Positions 41,999 to 50,056 of a stretch of 64,000 nt of DNA are shown here, piece after piece. Location of the stretch: contig JAVSMW010000007.1 of assembly GCA_032027005.1 (NCBI GenBank), positions 124,001 to 188,000 on the forward strand. The letters run 5' to 3'. Under the pieces are notes generated by a model. The model was given only the letters and a program-made list of their open reading frames with translations. It had not been told where the DNA came from and did not search any database. This DNA comes from JAVSMW01 sp032027005 (GTDB lineage: Bacteria; Bacillota; Thermincolia; Thermincolales; UBA2595). Both the position numbers and the translations under genes were made by a program. The stretch's first letter is position 1; every line of letters begins with the position of its first letter.

Positions 41999-43088
41999 GC
42001 TGCACCTCCAATTTGGCCTGGCCAAGGGGATACCGGCCGCACAGATCGGCAACCATCCTTTCGGCCTCGGCCAGACAATTTTCATCTTTGGGATGGGAGA
42101 TTACCAGATTGATTATCCCGGCAATGTTCTCCATGGTTTCTTCGTTCATGCCCCTGCCGGCAGCGGCAGATGTATCAAGCCTGATTCCACTGAAGCTGGC
42201 ACCCCCGGAATCGGTAGATAAAAAGTGTTTCTCTACCAAAATACCTGCTTTATATAATAACACTTCAGCTTCCTGACCGCTGACATTCTTGCTGCGGAGG
42301 TCCGCCAAAATAACGTTATTGTCAGTTCCCCGGGTGACCAGGTTAAAGTTATACCCGATTAAGCCTCCGGCCAGAGCCCGGGCATTTTTTACGGTCTGTT
42401 CCTGGCGCGCTTTAAACTCCGGTGACATTGCTTCTTGCAGGGCAGCTGCCACAGCCGTCAGTGAGGATGACAGGGAATCATCATTAATGCACTTGCGGAC
42501 AGCTTCATCGATGATAGCGGCAAATTTCCCTTTACACATAATCAACCCGCTCCGGGGACCCTGCAGGCTTCCGGCAGTGGCGGCTGTCACAAAATCCGCA
42601 TAAGGCACAGGGCTGGGATGAAGCCCTGCAGCCACCAACCCGGCAATGGAGCTAATGTCTGCCAATAACCTTGCTCCGACTTCCTCCGCAACCTCCAGTA
42701 ACTGCCTAAAGTCAATTTTCCGCGGATAAGCATCTGTTCCAGCCACAATAAGTTTTGGTTTATGTTTAAAGGCTAACCCAAATACATTTTCATAATTAAT
42801 CCTGCCGCTCTGATCTTCAACTTGATATTCAACAAATTTGAAATTGCCTGCACATCTTAAGTTAACACCCAGTACGGTATCTCCTGGTACTAATAGGGCT
42901 GAATAGACGGCCATGTTGGCTTGAAGCGCCGAGTTTGGCCGGACATTGACATGTTCGGCTCCAAAGAGTTCTTTTGCTCGTTTTACCGCCAGGTTTTCAA
43001 CATTATCAGTATATGATTGTGCTAATGCATCCAGTACCACCGGATTTATGTAGTTTTTCGATGGCCTTAACTCCAACCGGTCTCCCAC
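41985..43088 (-). CDS. Serine hydroxymethyltransferase homolog lacking the catalytic lysine
   Basis: A 367-residue, complete open frame with GTG start behind GGGGGTG. It is clearly related to SHMT: VENLAVKRAKELFGAEHVNVRPNSALQANMAVY, PGDTVLG, KPKLIVAG, GLVAAGLHPSPVPYAD and a GIRL...RG end. The catalytic core is altered. The YAEGYPGKRYYGG segment is deleted, and the PLP lysine of the THKT motif is glycine (G173 in TAGSLQGP). The AHIAGL histidine is serine and the GGHLTHG loop is gone. The aspartate facing the pyridine nitrogen (D144) and the carboxylate-binding arginine remain. It sits exactly where glyA is expected, after rpiB, but cannot be a normal SHMT. Confidence 0.85.
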   Translation of the reverse strand: MGDRLELRPSKNYINPVVLDALAQSYTDNVENLAVKRAKELFGAEHVNVRPNSALQANMAVYSALLVPGDTVLGVNLRCAGNFKFVEYQVEDQSGRINYENVFGLAFKHKPKLIVAGTDAYPRKIDFRQLLEVAEEVGARLLADISSIAGLVAAGLHPSPVPYADFVTAATAGSLQGPRSGLIMCKGKFAAIIDEAVRKCINDDSLSSSLTAVAAALQEAMSPEFKARQEQTVKNARALAGGLIGYNFNLVTRGTDNNVILADLRSKNVSGQEAEVLLYKAGILVEKHFLSTDSGGASFSGIRLDTSAAAGRGMNEETMENIAGIINLVISHPKDENCLAEAERMVADLCGRYPLGQAKLEVQHEYS

Positions 43089-43102
43089 CCTGTCACCCCC
43101 GG

Positions 43103-43570
43103 TCAGTTGCCATCCACTGATTGCTCAATATCTGCCATCTTTTGGACTCTGCGGGCATGCCGCCCCCCGGAAAATTCGGCTGCCAGCCAGATTTCAACAA
43201 TATCCTTGGCCAATCCGGGGCCAATGACTCGCTCACCCATTGTCAGGATATTGGCATCATTATGTTCCCGGGAAGCCCTGGCTGAAAATGTGTCATGGCA
43301 TAAAGCCGCTCTGATTCCCCTGACCTTGTTGGCGGCAATGCCGATCCCGATGCCGGTACCGCATATTAAGATGCCCCGGTCAAATTGACCGTCCCGCACG
43401 GCTCTGGCTACTTTCAGAGAAATGTCGGGATAGTCTACCGATTCTTCAGAAAAGGTGCCTACATCCTTAAAATCATACCCCTTTTCCTCAAGCATTTTCC
43501 TGATTTCTTCTTTTAATTTAAACCCACCGTGATCACACCCGATCACAATTTTTAATTTATCCACCCGCAT
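43103..43570 (-). CDS. rpiB: Ribose-5-phosphate isomerase B
   Basis: A 155-residue sugar isomerase of the LacAB/RpiB fold. It starts KIVIGCDHGGFKLKEEI; the conserved active-site cysteine lies in ILICGTGIGIGIAANK, followed by RAALCHD and the NDANILTMGERVIG segment. It interconverts ribose-5-P and ribulose-5-P. Its start has GGAGG. It lies between the arginine-phosphatase gene and the SHMT homolog, as usual in Firmicutes. Confidence 0.95.
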   Translation of the reverse strand: MRVDKLKIVIGCDHGGFKLKEEIRKMLEEKGYDFKDVGTFSEESVDYPDISLKVARAVRDGQFDRGILICGTGIGIGIAANKVRGIRAALCHDTFSARASREHNDANILTMGERVIGPGLAKDIVEIWLAAEFSGGRHARRVQKMADIEQSVDGN

Positions 43571-43588
43571 GTATCCTCCTCAAAGTTT

Positions 43589-44047
43589 CTACCCCGGATA
43601 AAACAATCGATTAAAAGCCCGGTTGATTAGTTCTTCCATTTGGGACGCACATTTTCTGTAAATATCAACTGACTGGCCGAAGGGATCGGAGATATCATAC
43701 CCCTGTTGACCTGCAAATTCAGCCAGAGCATGAATTTTGGGAGCAGCCTGGGGAAACATCGAAGCCAATGCCCTTCTGTGATTTTCAGTTACTGTCAGGA
43801 CAATATCTGACTGTTCCAGGAGTGCTTCGGAAAACTGCCTGGCTTTATGGTGACTTAAATCCAAACCTTTTTCCGCCATGACCTGAATAGCCTGCTGCGC
43901 CGCCGGACTGCCCGGAAGGGCAGCCAGGCCGGCCGAGGCAACCAGGGTATCGGTTTGCGGAGCATTAATTTCCAGCCAGTTCCTGGCCAAAGCTTCTGCC
44001 ATACTGCTGCGGCAGGTATTCCCGCTGCACACAAAAACGATTTTCAC
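43589..44047 (-). CDS. ywlE: Low-molecular-weight phosphatase, likely protein-arginine phosphatase
   Basis: A 152-residue LMW-PTP fold protein. The P-loop is C7-SGNT-C12-RS, and the general-acid Asp is in SDPFGQSVDIYR. A threonine at loop position 11 (GNTCRS rather than GNICRS) is the known mark of arginine phosphatases such as YwlE, which reverse McsB phosphorylation. The place between ywlC and rpiB matches B. subtilis. The function is inferred from the loop and synteny. Confidence 0.88.
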   Translation of the reverse strand: MKIVFVCSGNTCRSSMAEALARNWLEINAPQTDTLVASAGLAALPGSPAAQQAIQVMAEKGLDLSHHKARQFSEALLEQSDIVLTVTENHRRALASMFPQAAPKIHALAEFAGQQGYDISDPFGQSVDIYRKCASQMEELINRAFNRLFYPG

Positions 44048-44065
44048 AAAACCACTCTCCGTTGT

Positions 44066-45130
44066 TTAAACCATTATCAGATTGCTACCGGCGGATTTCC
44101 TCAGACGATTCATTACAGCTGTGCCAATACCTTCATCAGGATACCCTTCAGCAATAATTATATCCACATCACAGTCATCCAGAAATCTGAGACCCTGAAA
44201 AAGATTCCGGGCAACTGATTCTAAATTTGCCCTGCTGCCAACCGGAAAAACGGCTTCAGCCTGATATCCCTGCGCTGATTCTGTAGAGGCCAGGACCCCG
44301 GCAGCCTTATTTTCAGAATGGCAGGAGGCCAGTAACTCATTAACCTTTTTCACAATCTCAGTAATTTCCCTGCCATTAACCAAGACCACCTTGGCCCTGG
44401 GCGCATAATGTCTGTACTTCATGCCAGGAGACCGGGGTGTACCCGGCGAATCGTGGTCATCAGCCGCAGAATCGACTTCGACATGGCCTAAAACTCCTTC
44501 CAGGTCTTCCCTGGACACCCCGCCCGGCCTTAAAATTACCGGCGGTTCTGCGGTCATATCGAGAACAGTGGACTCCAACCCTATCCGACAGCCGCCGCCG
44601 TCAACTACCACATCAACTTTGCCGTCTAGATCCCTCATGACATGTTCTGCGGTTGTCGGGCTGGGCTTCCCCGACGTATTGGCTGACGGTGCCGCCACAG
44701 GTATTCCGGCAATGTTCAGCAGGGCCAAAGCCACCGGATGCTCGGGCATACGTAAAGCAACTGTGCCGAGTCCCCCTGTTACCTCAGCAGGAATATGCGG
44801 CTTTTTAGGCAAAATCATGGTCAGCGGCCCCGGCCAAAAAACTTCGGCCGCCCGCCGGGCCTGTACCGTAAAACCTTCGGCCAGTTCCTCAACCTGCTCA
44901 ATCCGGCAAATATGTACGATCAGAGGATTATCAGAAGGCCGGCCCTTGGCCTCAAAAATAGAAGCCACGGCACCGGCATCGAGGGCATTGGCACCCAACC
45001 CGTAGACAGTTTCCGTCGGAAATACCACCAAACCACCGCTGCGCAGTATCTCCCCTGCCTCAGCCAGGCTTTCCCGGTCTGGCTGGGCGGAATCATCTAT
45101 TTTTACAACCTTGGTTCGCTTAGCCTCCAT
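44066..45130 (-). CDS. ywlC: Threonylcarbamoyl-AMP synthase with Sua5 domain
   Basis: A 354-residue enzyme for the first step of tRNA t6A37 synthesis, making threonylcarbamoyl-AMP from threonine, bicarbonate and ATP. The YrdC domain (about 1-215) has GGLVVFPTETVYGLGANA, KGRPSDNPLIVHI and APSANTSGKPSPTTAEHV. A linker and the C-terminal Sua5 domain (about 245-350) follow. The length is typical of the Sua5 type. It stands between prmC and the arginine phosphatase. Confidence 0.93.
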   Translation of the reverse strand: MEAKRTKVVKIDDSAQPDRESLAEAGEILRSGGLVVFPTETVYGLGANALDAGAVASIFEAKGRPSDNPLIVHICRIEQVEELAEGFTVQARRAAEVFWPGPLTMILPKKPHIPAEVTGGLGTVALRMPEHPVALALLNIAGIPVAAPSANTSGKPSPTTAEHVMRDLDGKVDVVVDGGGCRIGLESTVLDMTAEPPVILRPGGVSREDLEGVLGHVEVDSAADDHDSPGTPRSPGMKYRHYAPRAKVVLVNGREITEIVKKVNELLASCHSENKAAGVLASTESAQGYQAEAVFPVGSRANLESVARNLFQGLRFLDDCDVDIIIAEGYPDEGIGTAVMNRLRKSAGSNLIMV

Positions 45131-45176
45131 TTTACTTTGCTTGGCCCCCTATGCCGGTAACCCCGGCAGCTAATTA

Positions 45177-46031
45177 TTATGGTTTGGTGGCTTTCACTAT
45201 CCGTTCCAGCCCAGCCAGATCTTTGATTACCGTAATATTAGCATAACCCAGACCTGATAAAAAATCCTTCATCACAGCAGATTGGTCATAGCCGATTTCC
45301 ACCAGCAGCACGCCTTTACTTTTCAGCAGCCGGTAGGCACTGGGGCCCAGACTGCGGTAGTACATTAGACCGTCAAATCCTCCATCCAGTGCTGACGATG
45401 GTTCGAAATCACGCACATCTACAGGTAAACCCGTCATCTCCACAGATGGAATATAGGGCAGATTTGCGGCTACAAGATCAAAGGTGCCGAAAAATTCGGG
45501 ATGATCCAACGGACCCAGCAAATCGCCGTGCAAAAAGTTAATCCTGTTACTCACACTGTTATTAGCCGCGTTAAGAGCTGCAATTCGGAGAGCGGCTGAA
45601 GACAGGTCGGTGGCAGTGACCAAACTTTCAGGCAGATAATAAGCAAGCGAAACCGCAATAGCCCCGCTGCCCGTTCCCACATCTACAACACGGAGAGGCT
45701 TTATCTCTAAAGCCTCTTCAACAAGCACCTCAGTCTCCGGCCTCGGTATCAATACATTGCTGTCAACGCAAAAGGTCAGAGACATAAACTCTTTTTCCCC
45801 GGTGATATATGCCACCGGTTCACCGGTTAGCCGTCTTTGTACACAAGAACTGTATCTGGCGTGGTCAGGTCCGGAAATAGTTTTATCTATATTAATATAC
45901 AAATTGGTTCTGGCAGCATCAAGGACAAAAGCCAACAGAACCTCGGCATCCAGGCGGGGCGCTGCCACCCCCCCGCCGCGCAGCCTGATCGTGGCTGCAG
46001 CCAGAGCCTCCCTGACAGTAACGGGATTCAT
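45177..46031 (-). CDS. prmC: Release factor glutamine methyltransferase PrmC
   Basis: A 284-residue SAM methyltransferase that modifies the GGQ glutamine of RF1 and RF2. An N-terminal helical domain (about 1-80) is followed by the SAM core, with VVDVGTGSGAIAVSLAY. The signature motif reads NLPYIP instead of the common NPPY; the asparagine that holds the glutamine is kept. It follows prfA directly, with a 1-base overlap of stop and start. That fits its substrate. Confidence 0.93.
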   Translation of the reverse strand: MNPVTVREALAAATIRLRGGGVAAPRLDAEVLLAFVLDAARTNLYINIDKTISGPDHARYSSCVQRRLTGEPVAYITGEKEFMSLTFCVDSNVLIPRPETEVLVEEALEIKPLRVVDVGTGSGAIAVSLAYYLPESLVTATDLSSAALRIAALNAANNSVSNRINFLHGDLLGPLDHPEFFGTFDLVAANLPYIPSVEMTGLPVDVRDFEPSSALDGGFDGLMYYRSLGPSAYRLLKSKGVLLVEIGYDQSAVMKDFLSGLGYANITVIKDLAGLERIVKATKP

Positions 46032-47098
46032 TAATTCACCTGCTTTAGTTTTTCAGCCTGGTCGGTGGTAATCAGGGCTTCAATTACATCTTCCAGATCT
46101 CCCTCCAAAACCTGGGTTAACTTATGCAGAGTCAGACCAATGCGGTGATCTGTGACACGCCCTTGCGGGAAATTGTATGTTCTGATCCGTTCACTGCGGT
46201 CTCCGGTGCCAACCTGGCTCTTTCTGGCAGTTGCCAACTGGGCATTTTGCTCTTCCTGAGCAATGTCCATCAACCTTGCGCGCAGAACCCGCATGGCTTT
46301 ATCCTTATTTTTGTGCTGTGATTTTTCATCCTGGCAGGAAACTACCAGGCCGCTGGGAATATGGGTGATTCGTACCGCCGATTGGGTAGTGTTCACTGAC
46401 TGCCCGCCAGGACCGCTGGAACAGAAAACATCTATCCGCAGGTCATTGGGGTCAATCGCTATATCAACTTCTTCCGCCTCAGGCAGTACTGCCACTGTAA
46501 CAGTAGAAGTATGAATCCGGCCTGACGACTCTGTCGCCGGCACCCGCTGTACCCTGTGAACACCGCTCTCGAACTTAAGTCTGCTGTACGCCCCCTGGCC
46601 TTCAATAACAAAAGAAATCTCTTTAATGCCCCCAATATCAGTAGCATTGGTACTTAGTACCTCTGTCCGCCAACCCTTGGTCTCAGCATACCGGCTGTAC
46701 ATGCGAAACAATTCGCTGGCAAAAAGGGCCGCTTCTTCCCCACCTGCACCGCCGCGAATTTCCATAATTACGTTCTTCTCATCATTGGGGTCTTTTGGCA
46801 GCAGCAGGATAGTGAGTTTTTGCTCCAATTCTTCCTGTCGGCCCTTCAACTCCTCCCATTCCAGCTGAACCATCTCGCGGAACTCTTCCTCAAGCTTGTC
46901 TTCCAGCATTTCTTTGGCATCTTTGATTCCCTGCAGAGCCTGCTTATATTCCCTAAATGTATTTACCACATCAGTGAGGGACGCATGGGCTTTGGCGTGC
47001 TTCTGCCACTCGCTTTGGTCACTGATGACAGCTGGATCGCTTAAGAGTTTAGCCAGTTCCTCATACCTATCTTCAAGGGCTTGCAATTTATTTATCAT
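46031..47098 (-). CDS. prfA: Peptide chain release factor 1
   Basis: A 355-residue release factor for UAA and UAG. The codon-recognition PAT motif is visible in RVPATESSGRIHTS, and the catalytic GGQ loop in CSSGPGGQSVNTTQSAVRITH. The N-terminal helical domain and the C-terminal RTYNFPQGRVTDHRIG segment are complete. It lies between the DUF1385 gene and prmC. The start is ATG 47096-47098. Confidence 0.97.
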   Translation of the reverse strand: MINKLQALEDRYEELAKLLSDPAVISDQSEWQKHAKAHASLTDVVNTFREYKQALQGIKDAKEMLEDKLEEEFREMVQLEWEELKGRQEELEQKLTILLLPKDPNDEKNVIMEIRGGAGGEEAALFASELFRMYSRYAETKGWRTEVLSTNATDIGGIKEISFVIEGQGAYSRLKFESGVHRVQRVPATESSGRIHTSTVTVAVLPEAEEVDIAIDPNDLRIDVFCSSGPGGQSVNTTQSAVRITHIPSGLVVSCQDEKSQHKNKDKAMRVLRARLMDIAQEEQNAQLATARKSQVGTGDRSERIRTYNFPQGRVTDHRIGLTLHKLTQVLEGDLEDVIEALITTDQAEKLKQVN

Positions 47099-47139
47099 CT
47101 TTCACACTCCCGGAGTTTATGTTCAGTATTATCTTAAGC

Positions 47140-48039
47140 TCATGTCTGGTTGTTTACCTGATTTTTCCCATTATTCGCCGGCAGAACGGCGCGAAGTGCC
47201 TGAAGGGCCACTTCTATCTGGCTGTCGCTGGCTTCCCTGGTCGTCAGCCTTTGCAGCCACATCCCAGGCGCAATTATAATTTTCATGAGCCAAGTATGGC
47301 AATATTTGCCTGACAGTTTCAGCACTTCGTATGAAAGCCCTGCGACAACAGGCAGTAAGACAATACGTGAAACAATTCTGACAAGCAGGCTTGGTTTGCC
47401 TAACAAGCCAAAAATCAAAATCATTATAACCATTACAATCAGCAGGAAACTGGTCCCACATCTGGGATGCAGCTGAGAATACCTGCGGGCGTTCTCTACC
47501 GTCAGTTCTTCTCCGGCCTCAAAGGCATTGATGGCCTTATGTTCCGCTCCATGATACTGGAAAACCCTTTGGATTTCCTTGATTCTTGAAATACCTACTA
47601 TGTATAGGAGAAAAATAACTATCCGCAAAATACCTTCCCCAATGTTTACAAAAAGCGTGCTAAATCCGTAGAGAAGCCGGGCTATTGCAGTAGGGGCCAC
47701 TACAAATAAAAGTATACCCAAAAACATCGCAAGTCCAACCGAGAGGGCCACTTCCCGGCTGCTTAACTCCTGGCCCTCCCCTTCGGCAGCCTGAGAGGCG
47801 GAAAAGACCAGGGCCTGGACACCAAGGATCAGGGATTCAAAAAGCATCACGGTCCCTCTAAGAAGCGGCCATTTCAGGAAAGGCAGCTTTTGGGTGACAG
47901 ATGTGACCAGTCGTTCTTCGATTAATATTTTGTTATCCGGCTTTCTCACAGCAATTGCTACTTTTTGGCGTCCGCGCATCATGACGCCTTCAATAACAGC
48001 CTGCCCGCCGTATTGATACTGATTACTCAAAATAGGCAC
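47140..48039 (-). CDS. DUF1385 membrane protein (YqhQ family)
   Basis: A 299-residue protein conserved in Firmicutes. The N-terminus has YGGQAVIEGVMMRGRQKVAIAVR, the family mark. There are about four membrane helices (near 105-130, 140-165, 210-235 and 245-260), with the HPRCGTSFL loop between them. The function is unknown. It commonly stands between rpmE and prfA in Clostridia. Start ATG 48037-48039. Confidence 0.9.
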   Translation of the reverse strand: MPILSNQYQYGGQAVIEGVMMRGRQKVAIAVRKPDNKILIEERLVTSVTQKLPFLKWPLLRGTVMLFESLILGVQALVFSASQAAEGEGQELSSREVALSVGLAMFLGILLFVVAPTAIARLLYGFSTLFVNIGEGILRIVIFLLYIVGISRIKEIQRVFQYHGAEHKAINAFEAGEELTVENARRYSQLHPRCGTSFLLIVMVIMILIFGLLGKPSLLVRIVSRIVLLPVVAGLSYEVLKLSGKYCHTWLMKIIIAPGMWLQRLTTREASDSQIEVALQALRAVLPANNGKNQVNNQT

Positions 48040-48061
48040 ACCTCATTTGAGCTATTAAAAG

Positions 48062-48081
48062 AGCAGAGCCATGGCTCTGCT
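48062..48081 (-). terminator. Probable Rho-independent terminator of rpmE
   Basis: The near-palindrome AGCAGAGCCATGGCTCTGCT (48062-48081) is followed in the minus direction by CTTTTAAT. It directly follows the rpmE stop codon (48086-48088). Confidence 0.65.
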
Positions 48082-48085
48082 ATAA

Positions 48086-48283
48086 TTACATTCCGTATTT
48101 TTTCTTAAATTTATCCACACGGCCACTTGTATCAACAAATTTTTGTTTGCCTGTAAAGAACGGGTGGCACTTTGAGCAAATCTCCACCTTAAGTTCCTGC
48201 TTTGTTGACCCTGATTCAAAAGTTTCTCCACAAGCACAGGTAACTTTCGCAACACCGTACTTTGGATGAATATTATTTTTCAT
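48086..48283 (-). CDS. rpmE: 50S ribosomal protein L31, zinc-binding form
   Basis: A 65-residue ribosomal protein. It has four cysteines (two in CAC near residues 16-18 and two in CSKC near 36-39) that bind zinc, so this is the zinc-replete paralog. It opens MKNNIHPKYGVAKVTCAC, and has the HPFFTGKQKFVDT segment. A longer minus-strand frame at 48055-48255 is the out-of-frame shadow. Confidence 0.97.
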   Translation of the reverse strand: MKNNIHPKYGVAKVTCACGETFESGSTKQELKVEICSKCHPFFTGKQKFVDTSGRVDKFKKKYGM

Positions 48284-48360
48284 GGCCCTTCACCTCTTTT
48301 CTGGCAATATCCCCAAATGTCAACTTTTATCATTATAACATACCAATAATCTGGATGCAA

Positions 48361-49611
48361 CTATTTGATTACCGGTTTAGAATAATTTCCGACTATTAAT
48401 CCAGGTCTTTCAGTTTGCAGGATCTCTATAAATCTGCTGATGCCCAGCACCTCACCGCCGTCCAGGGGAATTTTGTCGGCGAAGTAATCAGGGTCAATGT
48501 TGAGGTTACGAATCTGCACCATATTAATATCATATTTCTCAATGAAATCCAGCATTGCCTCAATTTCTTCGATTGTGTCAGTCAGTCCCGGGTATGTCAG
48601 AAGATTAAGGGAGACGAAAATCCCCTGATCTCTGGCCGCCTTCACCGAAGCCTGCACATTCTCCCAAGTATAATCACGAGGTGCGTAGTAAGCCTGGTAA
48701 GTAGCGGCCCTGGCACTAATTGTACTGACCCTAAATGAATCAATGCCTGCCTGGCAGAGAGCTTTAATCCCCTCAGTAAAACCGGCATTGGTATTCATGT
48801 TAATGGTCCCGCCGGTGGTTTGCCTTCGGATCTCAAGTATAGCTTCTGCCACCCTCGGAGCTGCCAGTGAAGGCTCGCCTTCACATCCCTGCCCAAAGCT
48901 GACAATTCCATCTTCGGCGCTGACCAAATGGGGGACTGCCACCTCCGTTATCTCTTTCACTGTAGGTGTAAAATCAATCCTGCTCTGGGGTGAAGGACAG
49001 CATTCGGCAGGCTGCTGAGAAATACAGCCCAGACAACGCGCATTACAAACCGGGGAGACGGGAATTCCACCTTCCCAGCGCTGATAAAAAATGTTCTGCG
49101 CCGTAAAACAGTGATACTGCAAGGCACATTTACTCAACTGGTCAATGATCCTGTTATCTTTGTAATGGGCAGCCTTTTCTAAGACTAAAGATGCCAGTTC
49201 CGAAGTGGAATAATGAGCGGGGTTCCATTTGTTGGTTTCATCGGTCTGGACGGCGGCAACATAAATTCCCCCGTTTCTCCAACCTACAGCGGCATACCCA
49301 AAAAGGGGCAATGGCACTTTCTCCTGCCGCCTGTAAGCGGGTATAAGAGTCCGGCTAAACCCCTGGGGAAGCAGCGCACCAACCGCATAGACCGGCTTCC
49401 CCCGCTCACCGGAATGAACAGCAAAGCTGCCTTTGCTGTCAACACCTATGGGGGAACCCCCAGGCACCATAACCAACGAAGCACCTTCTGGAAGAGGAAT
49501 TACATCTGTCTCATCTATTTCCGTAAAAAAATTACCGGTCCGGCCGCTTGCCAGGAACTCAGGATGTTCAAACATTCTGCCTTTTTCATCTGCATAAAGT
49601 AATTGAAACAT
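48361..49611 (-). CDS. Radical SAM protein with uncharacterised N-terminal domain
   Basis: A 416-residue protein. Residues 1-160 have no family I recognise. A cysteine-rich stretch (C162, C168) leads to the CxxxCxxC cluster motif as CNARCLGC (C189, C193, C196), which binds the radical 4Fe-4S cluster. CC at 204-205 may add ligands. The GQGCEGEPSLA segment and MNTNAGFTEGI fit the barrel. The reaction is unknown. It is a single-gene unit between rpmE and the DnaA-box region, and homologs appear conserved beside rpmE/rho in related Clostridia, as far as I recall. Confidence 0.85.
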   Translation of the reverse strand: MFQLLYADEKGRMFEHPEFLASGRTGNFFTEIDETDVIPLPEGASLVMVPGGSPIGVDSKGSFAVHSGERGKPVYAVGALLPQGFSRTLIPAYRRQEKVPLPLFGYAAVGWRNGGIYVAAVQTDETNKWNPAHYSTSELASLVLEKAAHYKDNRIIDQLSKCALQYHCFTAQNIFYQRWEGGIPVSPVCNARCLGCISQQPAECCPSPQSRIDFTPTVKEITEVAVPHLVSAEDGIVSFGQGCEGEPSLAAPRVAEAILEIRRQTTGGTINMNTNAGFTEGIKALCQAGIDSFRVSTISARAATYQAYYAPRDYTWENVQASVKAARDQGIFVSLNLLTYPGLTDTIEEIEAMLDFIEKYDINMVQIRNLNIDPDYFADKIPLDGGEVLGISRFIEILQTERPGLIVGNYSKPVIK

Positions 49612-49656
49612 AGATTCTCCTTAAAGAAGTGGCAGTTAGCCAGTGATTAGTACTGT

Positions 49657-49875
49657 TCACTCAATTATATAATTTTTCTTTAAAGATGTGAAGTATTCCT
49701 TAAGCTTGCTATCAGTCAGCTTACCCTTCTTTTGATATTCTAACATTCTGGTAACAAATTCCTTATAGATTGATAATAAATAAGCAAATTTTATTGAGGT
49801 GCCACCCAATTTTAGGTATAATAAGTTCAACATGGATTCGGAATGTGGATAACTCAAAGCCTGTGGACAACTCAT
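49657..49875 (-). CDS. Small hypothetical protein (doubtful)
   Basis: A 72-codon frame with an internal ATG at codon 15. The last 45 residues look like a plausible amphipathic helix pair (YKEFVTRMLEYQKKGKLTDSKLKEYF). The first 14 codons are the DnaA-box DNA, so a start at codon 15 (58 residues) is better. No clear ribosome site was found. It overlaps, on the opposite strand, the plus-strand promoter at 49794-49822. It resembles no family I can name. I keep it at low confidence. Confidence 0.35.
   Translation of the reverse strand: MSCPQALSYPHSESMLNLLYLKLGGTSIKFAYLLSIYKEFVTRMLEYQKKGKLTDSKLKEYFTSLKKNYIIE
49794..49822 (+). promoter_or_regulatory. Predicted sigma-A promoter upstream of the coiled-coil gene
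   Basis: TTGAGG (49794-49799) and TATAAT (49817-49822) are 17 bases apart on the plus strand. The start is expected near 49829, which gives a leader of about 228 nt with both DnaA boxes in its first 45 bases. Confidence 0.6.
49844..49870. promoter_or_regulatory. Pair of DnaA boxes
   Basis: TGTGGATAA at 49844-49852 is the exact consensus (TTATCCACA on the minus strand). TGTGGACAA at 49862-49870 (TTGTCCACA) is a common active variant. They are in the same orientation with starts 18 bases apart. They are outside the oriC region suggested by gene order. Confidence 0.75.
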
Positions 49876-49927
49876 TATTCCCCAAAAGTGGTTAATTACC
49901 CCTGCTAAAAATCCCCGTAATTTGTTA

Positions 49928-49928
49928 N
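49928..49928. other. Ambiguous base (N) in the sequence
   Basis: A single N stands in an AT-rich stretch of the coiled-coil gene leader, 129 bases before its start. It is an assembly or read ambiguity; no gene frame is interrupted. Confidence 0.98.
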
Positions 49929-50056
49929 TTTTGCCAAAAATTTTACCATTTTCGATTACCCGCTAATGTTTGATAACACTGAACATAAAGCAATTCGATG
50001 ATGGTTACTTACCGAATCCATGTTCAAAGATTGTGTTTGGCTGGGAGGAAAACCAT

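Noticed and set aside
48111..48119. Exact TTATCCACA inside rpmE
   Set aside because: A single consensus DnaA box inside a coding region can be chance from codon use; it lacks a neighbouring box.
48055..48255. Alternative minus-strand frame over rpmE
   Set aside because: The frame conflicts with the clear L31 protein; it is a shadow.
49612..49656. Possible terminator after the radical SAM/hypothetical gene pair (string GTGGCAGTTAGCCAGTGATTA)
   Set aside because: No stable stem with a T run could be found.
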